Positions 1 through 10,185 of a stretch of DNA of 64,000 nucleotides are shown in pieces. The translations under genes were made by a program, and so were the position numbers. Source of the stretch: Cryptomeria japonica (lineage: Eukaryota; Streptophyta; Pinopsida; Cupressales; Cupressaceae). Under the pieces are notes generated by a model. That model was not told the DNA's origin. It searched no databases and saw only the letters and a list, made by a program, of their open reading frames with translations. The stretch lies in NCBI RefSeq assembly GCF_030272615.1, contig NC_081406.1:116531783-116595782 (forward strand). Direction: 5' to 3'. Numbering within the stretch: position 1 is the stretch's first letter; each line of letters opens with the position of its first letter.

Positions 1-1449
1 GAAGCAGCAAGGAACATGCTTCAACTAATGAGGGATTTGAAAGCAATGAAAAAAATCAGCAAATAAGCCAAAGAACTCTAGCGCATTGCTTGCCAAAGTG
101 AAGCTCGTATCAAAAATAATTGTCCCACGAAATTGTTTTGTGAAATTTATCAAGATTTGGATCATTCAATACAAAAGTGCCCAAACAATCTAGAGTGTAG
201 GAGCGCACAAGTGTTCTTTACAAAAGGAGAGCAATTCACTCCACCCAGCACACCACCAAAGCAGCAAAACAACAATAATGCTTCCCCAAGCAGCTTTCAA
301 AGTCAAAGTGGCAATAACAATAAATTCAATGATAATAGTGGGAGAGATAAAAGCTGAATATAGTATGATTCCAAGGGATGCTCTATCATACAATGTCAAC
401 AATGTAACAAATGAGGATATCTCACAAGAGACTACCAAAACAAATTGCAAGTATTGAGCAAATGGTGTGAATCTAGAGAAATGTGGAAGCAAAAAACCAA
501 CCAATATGATCGATGTAGGGAGATATAACAAAATATTGGGTGTTACTCAAGCCCAAGCCAAGAAGGCAATGTACCCAAACCAACACATAGAAAATGAGTG
601 ACTTCATGAAGCAAGTAATGACAAAGGAATATCAGTGCTCCAATGAACATACAAGTACTTCTATGAGGAGGCCGGAGATAGATAAAAATAATGCATGACA
701 AGTACTACGAACTACTATTCTTGTCAAGATGGAAAATTTATTACAAAGCATCCAAAAACTTAGGACTGCAATTGCCACCAAGACAATAGATTGTGGTACA
801 AGAGAAGGAAGAGTGGTCCAAGAAGAAAATGAAGATTTAATAATAGAAACTCTAGTGCATGGTAATCAAGTGATAGACCTTATGTTGTTGACGATTAACT
901 TGACAAAGAAATGAGTAATAATGCATATAGAGATACTCAAGAAGAATCTAACTAATAAAATCATCAATGGAGGATCAGGAGTAAAAATGCTTCTTGAAAA
1001 TACCTAAAAGAGTCTGGCCAAGCCAACTATTTCGTCACTAGTTTTTTAATAATGGGTACAAATCATTAGGGAATCAAAGTACTAGGAATTTTAATGGCCC
1101 AAAAGGTACTGATCAGAACCCAATCATTTTTATTTAATTTAGTACTAATTTCCTTGCATAAGAAACAGTATGATGCACCCTAGCTTAAGGGTTCAGGGCC
1201 TCACCATGGTTTGGCAATCAAAATATGCCTCGTGAAGGTTAACACATCTAACACCCTATGCATTTTGTGTAGCTGAAAAAAAATAATGACAATATTTTTT
1301 CCTTGGCTCTCTAGTGAGACCCTCAAGTTTCAACTACAGTACACCTAGATGGCTTGAGATAGTTGCAAACAGTTATCACCTAAAAGATATGGCTGGCTGC
1401 TAATGATTTCCTTAGGAAGACAAGATGCAGAAACAAAATTTAGTTAGAA
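1..1449 (+). pseudogene. Degenerate retroelement-like DNA, possible gag remnant
   Basis: No intact gene is visible. A short open stretch at 133-357 encodes a peptide with a CEIYQ...H...CP pattern followed by a Gln/Asn/Ser/Pro-rich tail. This faintly resembles the zinc-knuckle region plus low-complexity tail of a gypsy gag protein (compare the Asn/Gln-rich gag at 39,858). A second short open stretch at 729-914 is charged and unrecognised. The rest has stops in all frames and no repeats I could pair. The region directly abuts the left LTR of the Tekay-like element at 1,450. It may be an older element that served as the insertion target, but that is inference. Confidence 0.3.
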
Positions 1450-3331
1450 TGTAATATCCCAGATTTTTATTTATTTTTTTTAGAACCAATAATAATCATC
1501 AACCAACAAATAACCCGTTAAGGTTAGAAAACATAAACTCAAAGCTTGCTGAAAATTACAACCCTTCCACTTTCTGATCACCAAGTGCCCAATATGGGAA
1601 GGTGAGAGCATACAGTGAATAGGGGATCGTTAGATCTCAAATCTGCAAAAAAGATGAAGTGAATACAATATTGGGCGGCAAGCCAGCCCCTTCCGCTTAT
1701 CCAGCGAGAAAGCAAGAAACTTGGCGATGAACCAACCAAGAGAACCATACAGCAGACACAAATCACTCAACCGCGATATTTCAGTAGGAGGACTGAATTA
1801 CAAACTCAACTCAACCGCTTATGTAGCGGGAGGACTGAATTACAATTTAACTGAAATAGGCGGCAAGCCAGCCTCTTCCACTTTTCAGCGAGATGAGAGT
1901 TTACAACCCAGAATGGTTAGTAGTACTACTACTTAACCTTACAATAACAGAGAGAGTGAGAGTAGAAGAGCAATGCTGAACATCCAAAATAAATAGCATG
2001 AAATTCTGCTAACATCAAATCTGCAGGCTGGAAATGTAAAACCAGCAGCCTATGAACTCACTATAACACTCATAACTCTCTCCTTACTCACCCAATTCAC
2101 CCCAAATCAGTTCTAAACCAATACTATACCAGCAACAAAGAAAACAAACCCAAAGGAAGCTATCAAAACACTCTCATTTATTTAGCACGCATCCCAATGC
2201 ACTCCCTAAACCCAATGCCTAACCAGAGAATTTCGATTTCCATTATAAAATTCCATACTCAATGCAAGGTACTAAAAAATTACAAGATGAATCGCCAGTG
2301 GCAGGAAAGATGGATAAGCCGGTACCCAGAATGATGGAATCATCTGGCCAAGAGGTATGAGCAAAATATAGTTTCAGCAGCTCCGCGACCAGCAACCAGA
2401 AAACACTCCAATCCCACACAAAACACTCCACAATCTGCAAACTCACTCACCAGCAGCATTGGAAATACAAGGACACAGCTAGGTACTATCTTCCAAGTAT
2501 GAACGAAACAAAGACTTAGCTAGGAAGCCACACTTCGAAGCTCAGATTTTTCAATCGCCAATCCGGCAGCATAATGATGCAATTTCATAAGATAACCAAA
2601 ATGGAAGCCCAAGGCTCTTATTTATAACTTCTAACTCCACCAAATCCAAATGCAAATGCTCACAAATGCGCCCAAATTCATCTTTCCCATTTGCATTTCA
2701 TTTCTCCAAGTGGACCCAAGGATGGCGCGATACTTTACTGAAAAATCATGCCAAGCAAGCAAAGACCACGATTTGACTTAGCAAATGCTTTTGTTGAATA
2801 AAATAACATCTCCATTTTAATATTGGTGTCCCTTTCCAGACATAAACAATTCACCTAGCACTTAGAAGACATTATGCGCAATTTCCACAGTCATTAATCA
2901 ATAGTAAAAATAATCAAATTAATTAAATATTAAACCTTAGGATAAGGAAATAATATTTAATTACATCACTTATGACTCCAATACTCATTATTAACAAAAC
3001 CAGGATGAAGCTGAGCAAGGAAGACCACTGAACTGCTGCAGGATCAGGACCCTGTCCACTTGCCAAAAATAGAAACATTCCATAGTGCCACTTACTAAAA
3101 ATAGTAAGTCATGAACTACTGCTCCGAAAGCATGATCTTCGCACCCAGTGACAGAGCATGGAGAGCTCAGTAGGACAGTATCACCAAAACAACCAACCCC
3201 TGACTTACTAAAAATAGTAAGTTCTTGCCTCATCAATGTTTGACCCTCATTCTTCATTCCACATAGCCTACGGGTCTCAGGAATAGGCCAATGGACCACT
3301 GGAAGTACATCAACGAGAAGGGGACATTACA
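1450..3331 (-). repeat. 3' LTR of minus-strand Tekay-like Ty3/gypsy element 1
   Basis: On the plus strand it begins TGTAATATCCC and ends GGGGACATTACA, giving TG...CA termini in the element's own orientation. The first ~226 bp match the truncated 5' LTR copy at 16,575-16,800. A purine-rich tract (complement of 3,332-3,352) and the integrase/chromodomain end of pol lie immediately to the right, as expected for a 3' LTR in a minus-strand element. Two copies of a small hairpin (arms ACTTACTA/TAGTAAGT) occur at 3,090-3,109 and 3,203-3,222. The 5-bp flank TAGAA (1,445-1,449) has no partner because the 5' LTR is truncated. Confidence 0.88.
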
Positions 3332-4135
3332 GTCCGCCCTCCCAAAAATTGCTTGTCCTCAAGCAACTATAAGGCTGGATGCAGTAAAATCTCCTCATTT
3401 TCCCATGTAGCATCCTCTGCTGGTGAATCTTTCCATTTGATCAAGTATTCCTTGATCACCTTTCTGCTCAAAGAATGTTCCCTAAAATCAAGGATAGCTT
3501 CAGAAACCAAAACTAGCTCTCCCTCCTCATCAAGCAGAGGTAACTCAGCTGAAGCAACAACATTGTGTCCCAGAGCCTTCTTGAGGCATGACACATGAAA
3601 TACATTATGAATCCTGCTGCTTGCCGGTAATTCCAGCTCATATGCCACTTCTCCAATTCTCTTGCTAACTCTGCAAGGCCTATAGAATCGTGGCTTCAAT
3701 TTCTCAACCCCACTCTTCTTGAGAGTAGACTGTCTATAGGGTTGGAGCCTCAAGTAAACCATGTCGCCCACCTCAAAGGTGCGCTCAATTCGCTGCTGAT
3801 CAGCATACAACATCTGCTGATTCTGTGCATGCTGGAGATTGTCTTTCAGAATCCTTAGAATATCCTGACTCTGTTGCATCATATCCTTCGCCTGAGAGGT
3901 TCTGCTATCACCAAATACTAAGTCAGCAAAGCTAGGAGCTTCATAACCATATAGTGCCATGAACGGTGACATCCAAATGGATATGTGGTAGGAAGAATTG
4001 TAGCAATACTCTCCCAGATGAAGCCATCTCACCCATGCATTATGCTGCTCCGAGACATAGTTTCTAAGATATCCTTCCAACCACTTATTCACTATCTCAG
4101 TCTGCCCATCAGTTTGTGGGTGATAACTTGTGCTT
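3332..4135 (-). pseudogene. Tekay-like pol 3' end: integrase C-terminal half and chromodomain
   Basis: Read on the minus strand. It starts in the integrase core (SYHPQTDGQTE, the region of the catalytic Glu), continues through the RLQPYRQ integrase C-terminal domain and the NVFHVSCLKKA linker, and ends with a chromodomain (EYLIKWKDSPAEDATWENE) of the kind chromoviruses use to target heterochromatin. The open frame ends at 3,367, followed by a conserved CTTGAGGACAAGCAA stretch and the polypurine tract. The reading frame is cut at 4,135 by the solo LTR insertion; the upstream integrase half resumes at 5,909. It is a fragment of a dead copy, although this segment itself is open. Confidence 0.88.
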
Positions 4136-5903
4136 TGTAATATCCCTAGGCTAATCTGACCCTGTTTTGCTTATATGAACACCAAGGAATATTGTCAAAC
4201 ATTTGGCATACAATGTTTGAAGCCGCTGTAGTGAATTCTTTCTTTGTCTTCTTTGGGTTTGTAGGCTGCAAATGAAGTTATGGAAAGCTTCTAACAATGC
4301 AAAGTTGTTATAGAAATGATATACTGGCTGTTTTAGACCTTTCCACACATATGTAATGACTGAAATTAACTCGTACAGCTAGTTGACATTAAGACAAACA
4401 CTTGTCATGCATCCCAAAGTACACCTACAGCCATTAGGCATTTAAGCAAACAATTGGAATGAAAGCTAAATGGCTGATCAATGTTGAATGTTACCATGAA
4501 TGTGGAATATGCAAATTATATCTCCATTAAACATATGCAACCTCCAAATATTTCATGATATAATCATAATAGAAAATGATGCAATGAAGTAATGATTTTC
4601 TAATACAATGACCATAGATAGAAAACCTGGTATTTCAATGGCTGCCTTGATATATTGGTTTGATTCTCCTCATATGCAAATCCCTTGTCAAATATATATA
4701 GCTGTTCAACCTTTCTAAATCCCCTTCTATAGAACTCAAACTACTGTAGCGCACTGTTCACGGCACTGTAGCGCACTGTTCACGGCACTGTAGCGCACTA
4801 TTCACGGCACTGTTCATGCGCACTGTTCACGGCACTGTAGCGCACTGTTCAGGGCACTGTAGCGCACTATTCACGACAGTGTTCATGCGCACTGTAGCAG
4901 CAAGAACAAACTTGCAATCTGCTCTTAAAACCTTAAATAATTTGTTGATAATCTCTCCCAACAAGAATGATATAACTCCATGTGCCAAAGAAGGATGATT
5001 CACAACCAATTATAAATGTTCTCCAACAATAAACTTCAAACCCTTGTAGAAAAACTTCATCAATTTGCACAAATGAAAGAACTGAAGTATTCTTTCCCAC
5101 AACTGCAATAATTCAGGTGTTATTTCACACCTTCAAAATTGCTATCAATAGGAAGTTTTCGTTTCCTATGATCAAAGAAGAAAATTGCGAAAGCCCTAGG
5201 CTCCACAATAAAAATCAATCAAAATACTATTCATCAACTGGATGTCGAGAATGAACTCTTGCCTTTCCTTTTATTCTTTCCTTAAGAGAGCTCAAACACC
5301 TTCCTGGCCAATGTGGGATAAAAGATTTATTCCCACATTGAATTATTCACTTAATGCACTTTATTATATTAAAGTGACTTTATTATTATAAAGTTACTTT
5401 AGAACTTTATAATAATATTAAAATATTAAATAAATCACTTAAGTCACTTAAACTTTAATATCTCTTGATGCACTTGTCTGATTGCTAAGCCGTCTGAGCC
5501 AGGAGTCGACTCTCCCTATTCTCCATGTGATTGGATGCCTGTCTAAAAATAGAAACCTTGAATAGTGACTTACTATAAATAGTAAGTATGTGGAACTGAG
5601 TCTAGAAATAGCTGCAAAGGCCCAATCAAGGTTGACACTGCCAATAAGCTCTGCTCAGGTGTCTTTCTATTAATAGGAACCCTGACTCTCCCAAAATAGT
5701 AACTTACTATAAATAGTAAGTGTGCCAATCTGAGTCAAAAAAACCTGTGCAAAGGCCAAAACCTGAATCCAGCTGAAGAGTAATGTCTCTAATCACCAAG
5801 TAATTGCCACACGAGGCCCTCTATCAATAATTATTAGCCTACGAGGGTCAAATGATAGGCTAATTCTTACAAACTCTGATGCTCGCAAAATGGGGACATT
5901 ACA
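4136..5903 (-). mobile_element. Solo Tekay-family LTR inserted in the integrase gene, TSD TGCTT
   Basis: The plus strand begins TGTAATATCCCTAGG and ends TGGGGACATTACA. It is flanked by a perfect 5-bp target-site duplication TGCTT at 4,131-4,135 and 5,904-5,908. No internal region is present, so this is a solo LTR left by LTR-LTR recombination. It belongs to the Tekay-like family but is a different subfamily from the LTR at 1,450. It carries the ACTTACTA hairpin twice (5,568-5,587 and 5,702-5,721) and a tandem array at 4,742-4,895. The inverted relative at 16,801-17,944 matches its 3' part. Confidence 0.93.
4742..4895. repeat. Tandem array of ~22-bp CACTGTAGCGCACTGTTCACGG units
   Basis: Seven or so degenerate copies of a unit containing CACTGTAGCGC and ACTGTTCACG lie head to tail in the solo LTR. 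A degenerate version of the same motif, with ACTATTCACG, recurs at about 32,760-32,880 in the LTR of the plus-strand Tekay element. It is therefore an old, conserved part of this LTR family and possibly a regulatory array. The function is unknown. Confidence 0.85.
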
Positions 5904-6342
5904 TGCTTGAAATGAGCATAGTACCACATAATCTGAAGATCTCCTGCCAAAAGGCACTTAGGAACTTGTTGTCCCTATCACTCACAATGTTCTTTGGTAA
6001 CCCATGTAATTTGAACACATCCCAAAAGAACACTTCAGCAACCTGGGCTGCTGTAAAAGAGCTGGTGATGGCAAAAAAATGAGCAAACTTAGTTAGCTTG
6101 TCTACCACCACATAAATACTATCCTTCCCTTGAGCCCGTGGCAACCCAGTGATGAAGTCCATGGAAATACTTTCCCATTTTTGACCGCGAATAGGCAAGG
6201 GTTGTAACAAACTAGCTGGCAGAGTGTGCTCATCTTTGTTTCTCTGACATGTGTGACACTCCTTGATGTACTTCAAAACATCATTTTTAAGACCCTTCCA
6301 AGAAAATCTCTCTCGGATCTGCCTGTATGTTTTGAAGTAACC
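5904..6342 (-). pseudogene. Tekay-like integrase N-terminal half (zinc finger and DDE core start)
   Basis: On the minus strand this encodes an HHCC zinc-finger part (TYRQIRE...CHTCQRNKDEH) and the first half of the DDE core. The latter includes SMDFITGLP with the first catalytic Asp, and NIVSDRDNKF with the second. The frame runs into the solo LTR at 5,903; the rest of the core continues at 4,135. An in-frame TAA at 6,342 separates it from the RNase H part. It belongs to element 1, whose pol order on the minus strand is PR, RT, RNase H, integrase, chromodomain. Confidence 0.88.
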
Positions 6343-7015
6343 TTAGTGACCAGCAAGGGGGATATCATGGAAAGTCTTCAAAATCTTCTCCTTTAGCTTA
6401 GATTCAGCCACAATGAAGATCTTTCCTTTGTATAGTATCAACCCCTCAACCAATTTGTACCTTTCATCATGAAAAGTACCTTCTATAATGCTGGTTGCAA
6501 ACTGATTTTTGGCATAATCAGCAAGCAACAACTCCCTCCAATCAGCAGTAAGCTCACATAGTGAGCTCAAATGGGGCCTTCTAGATAAGGCATCAGCCAC
6601 AACATTATTCTTCCCCTTAACATACTCAATATAGAAATCGTAAGCCTGCAGCTTACTCACCCACTTCTGTTGTCTTTCATTCAAATCCTTCTGATGCATG
6701 AAGTGTTTAAGACTATTGTGATCAGTCTTAACAATTAACTTACTCCCCACTAGATACTGCCTGAACTTCGCAAGGGCATGCATTATGGCAAGCATTTCCT
6801 TGTCATAAATCGAATACAGCCTTACAGCTCCTCTCAACTTTCTACTCTCGAAGACTATAGGATGCTTATCCTGCATGAGGACTGCACCAACACCTTCTCC
6901 AGATGCATCACACTGCAGTTCAAAAGGTTTAGTGAAGTCAGGTAAAGCCAAAACAAGCCAGGAACTCATGATTCCTTTAAACTGCTCAAAAACTGTCTCT
7001 GCCTTTTCTGACCTT
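6343..7015 (-). pseudogene. Tekay-like RNase H domain
   Basis: Minus-strand open stretch beginning in the RT/RNase H connection and carrying the Ty3/gypsy RNase H signature FELQCDASGEGVGAVLMQ (first catalytic Asp), YDKEMLAI (catalytic Glu), VKTDHNSLKHF (catalytic Asp) and NVVADALSRR (last Asp). All four acidic residues are present. The next 15-16 codons on the RT side are in another frame or disrupted, so a frameshift separates it from the RT part at ~6,970-7,016. The domain would remove RNA from the RNA:DNA hybrid during reverse transcription. Confidence 0.88.
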
Positions 7016-8070
7016 TCAAAAGCCCCTTTTTCTTGTAAGATCTGTGAGGGGGGCAGCCAACTGAGAATATCCCTTCACAAACCTCCGATAAAAACCACAC
7101 AGACCCAAAAATCCCTTCAAATGTGTTATGTTTTCAAGAGGAGGCCAATCAATGATGGCTCTAATCTTTTCGGGGTCCACCTTCACACCACCTGCACTAA
7201 TAATGTGACCAAGGTAGAGCAACTCTTCCATTCCAAACTCACATTTGGACTCCTTGGCAAACAAGGATTCGGTTTCTAGTATGCTTAGCACCTCATCCAA
7301 GTGTTGTAAATGCTCCTTCCAAGATTTGTTGAATATGAGTATGTCATCAAAGAATATCAGAACAAAACTTCCTCATCTGTTTCTCGAAGATTCTGTTCAT
7401 ACATTACTGAAATGTGACGGGTGCAATTGTCAAGCCAAAGGGCATGAATAGGAACTCAAAATGCCCAGAGTGCAATCTTAAGGCGGTCTTCTCCACATCT
7501 GAAGCTCTGATCCTAATCTGATGATACCCCGACCTGACGTCAATCTTAGAGAAGAACACTGCACCATGTAGCTCGTCAATGAACTCATCAATTCTTGGGA
7601 TAGGATACCGATTCTTGATAGTTTTCTGATTCAAGGCCCTGTAATCCACGCACATGCGCATGGTCCCATCCATCAATCTCAACAAAACAACCACCGAAGC
7701 AAGGGGGCTTTTGCCAGGCCGTATGTAACCCATGTCAAGCAATTCCTTGATTACTTTCTAAATCTCATCCTTCTACTTCTTAGGGTACTGGTAAGAAGTA
7801 GTCATAACTAGCTTAACTCTTTCTTCAAGCTCAATGATGTGTTCGGCACCTCTCTCAAGGGGTCTGCCAAGAGGTGGGTTTTCAAACACCTTACTTCTCT
7901 TGGTTATCAAGACTTGAATGTCTTCAAGATAGTTTCGATTTTCTTTTAGTGGTTCTGAGGGCATGACCATGACCTTACTTCTATCCGTGATCATTGCTTG
8001 AATGTTTGTGGAATAGATGCCCTTATCTACCAATGGATTTGAAGGCATTATCAAACACTTTGCTGCCCTC
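7016..8070 (-). pseudogene. Tekay-like reverse transcriptase and PR-RT linker, frameshifted
   Basis: The minus strand carries linker sequence with repeated MPSNPL/MPSEPL-type segments (7,773-8,054) and the RT fingers and palm ([29 protein letters not shown]), then the RT thumb (YLGHIISAGGVKVDPEKI). The catalytic FFDDIL box lies near 7,340-7,360 but is outside the two open stretches because of frameshifts around it. The gene is cut at 8,070 by the giant solo LTR 8,071-14,657; the protease half resumes at 14,658. The linker is internally duplicated (ITDRSKV / ITKRSKV). Confidence 0.85.
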
Positions 8071-8275
8071 TGTTGTCCTCATTTTTGTTTCCAAAAATGA
8101 AGGACCACTATATTAAAAATTTTGTGAAAAAATGAAAAATTTTACTCTATGGCACACTTCCCGAGGCGGAATTTTGACAAATCCTTGGACTAGCTTAATC
8201 CTCAGTCTATCCTTGAACTACGTTTCGAATTTCGTCAAATTCTGGATTCGTTTGCTATGTCTTTCCTTCAATTTC

Positions 8276-9957
8276 GGGTTTTAAAACCCCAACTGTAGGT
8301 GGAGAATTTTCTTCAAAGTGCAAGTTTTAATGATATTCATTGTTTTACTTCTTGTAGGGGAATTTTTAGCTTATTAAATGTGCATTTTTATTAAAAAATG
8401 TTACTTGCAATTTGTTTTAAATTTCCCTTTCTTGTTTTTGTCTTTTTTATTGTTTTTTGGTCTTGTGTAATTAAAATAGGGATTTTTTGGCTCAATTACA
8501 AGTAAACTTGCAGTTTGGTCAAAAAACCCCTACTTTAATAGTTTTTTTCATGTAATAGGGATTTTAAATCTCCATTACATATGTGCAAGTATTTCTAACT
8601 TGTAGGGATTTTATTTCCCTTTTACAAGTAATTAAAACTTGTCATTCTCTCCAAAAAACCCGATTTTGGCCTAGTAAGTGAAAAAGTGAAAAATAAAACT
8701 TGTCATTCACTCCAAAAAAACCCGATTTTGGCTTGTAAGTGGAAAAAGTGAAAATAAAACTTGTCATTCTCTTCAAAAAACCCGATTTGCATATCCTTAT
8801 GCAAAATCGAACTTGTCTTTCATTCCAAGAAACCCGAAATGCAAGAAAAAACGGTTTTTGAAGAATTCAAAGCAATTTTTTGTGGAGATTTTCTAGGGAG
8901 GAAAGGCGTTTTTGCTTCTACCCTATTTTCATGCATTCATGGACATCTTTCACGCCAAATGGAGGTTGCATTGACTGGTTTTTTGCCCTAGATCAGCAAA
9001 CACGTTTTTATTTAATGCCACGTTTTGGGGGATTAGAACTTATTGAAGCTGCAATCTCCTAAAACGTTTTGCCCTCTCTCACCTAGGCATGGAGTTTGGG
9101 AGGAGTTTTAAGCTATTAAATGATGCCATTAAAGATACAAATGATGGCCACGTTTTTTCCACGTGACTCCCTTTGGCTACGTTGTGCAACATTTGTCATC
9201 ATTTCTTCTACTTCCTCCTTAGGCGTTTTGTTCTAATCCTCTTGGATGTGCTCTCTCATTGGCATTTTGGTCCTCCAAGTTTGGGATTGCTGCTACATTT
9301 ATCAGTTTGGGGCATTTTTGCAAAAAAAACGTGATAAGGGTTTGGCATTACGGATTGCTCCTTTTTACCGGTTTTGCTTCTTCATTTCAAGAATTGTTGC
9401 ATTATTGGAGAAGCATTTTGCATTTTCAAGAAAGGTATGTTCTCTTTCCTTTCTTTCCTTCTTTTTGTTATTTTCTTGTTTTTCTTTCTTAGTTGCATTT
9501 TTGTAAATATGTGTTGTTCTTCCCCCAAAAATCGGTTTTTGTCAAAGGATTTTTCCCTTGGTATGCAATTTTCGAATTGCATTGTTCTTCCCAAAATTCC
9601 CTCTTTATTTGTATTCGGGATTTTTAATCTCGATTACAAGTTCGCTGGAAATTCTTGTTCTTCCCCTACGGTTAAGGAATTTAACCATTTTTGGTTAAAA
9701 TTCCAAGTTAAAAAGTGTGAAATACCCCTCCCTTGCAAATTCCGGTTTTGAAAACCGGATTACATGTTGAAGAGTTCTTCCCATTTTCATAAAAATGACT
9801 TTCCCGGATTTTCCCATTTCTATCCATTCATGTTCCCCATATCAGTACTTTCCATTTCCATCATTTCCCGCAAGTCAAAATCTCATTTTTCGTCCATTTC
9901 TCCATTTTCGAATTTACAAGTGTACTTGTATTCGGGTTTTAAAACCCCGATTGCATG
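8276..9957 (+). repeat. Palindrome array of giant LTR family A
   Basis: At least six separate hairpins share a pattern of ACTTGTAAT / CGGGATTTT / AAAATCCCG / ATTACAAGT. Clear members are the perfect 14-mer GGGTTTTAAAACCC at 8,276-8,289, long imperfect hairpins around 8,545-8,580 and 8,595-8,630, one around 9,610-9,645, TCCGGTTTTGAAAACCGGA near 9,738-9,756, and one around 9,925-9,957. Related half-sites (AACTTGTCATTC...AAACCCGATTT) recur at about 8,636, 8,697 and 8,758. The last three hairpins lie inside the leader intron. The hairpin sequence differs from families B and C2, but the position upstream of the gene is the same. Confidence 0.8.
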
Positions 9958-10174
9958 TATGTCCTTTCCAACTTGTATACTTGCGAAAATTCTCCCAAGA
10001 TTCAAAATTGGTCAAAGTCAAGATTTTCCCATTTCTACATATTTCCCCTCTTCCTCTCACAAAATCGTGAAATTCAAGAATCAAAGTTTTACCCATTTGG
10101 AGAAGGAAGAATGATATTTGCAGCTGACTATGATGTTGCCTTAACTCTTTTAAGTCTTCATCACAGCATTCCAG
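9435..10174 (+). other. Predicted leader intron of the family A LTR gene
   Basis: Predicted donor AAAG|GTATGT at 9,435 and acceptor ATTCCAG at 10,174, leaving a short exon piece before the ATG at 10,186. The placement parallels strong predicted introns just upstream of the homologous genes at 49,401 and 63,394. Prediction only; no transcript evidence. Confidence 0.5.
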
Positions 10175-10185
10175 GTTCACAATCA

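Noticed and set aside
190-531. Minus-strand open stretch of 113 codons
   Set aside because: Hydrophobic, low-complexity translation opposite an Asn/Gln-rich gag-like stretch; a typical shadow frame.
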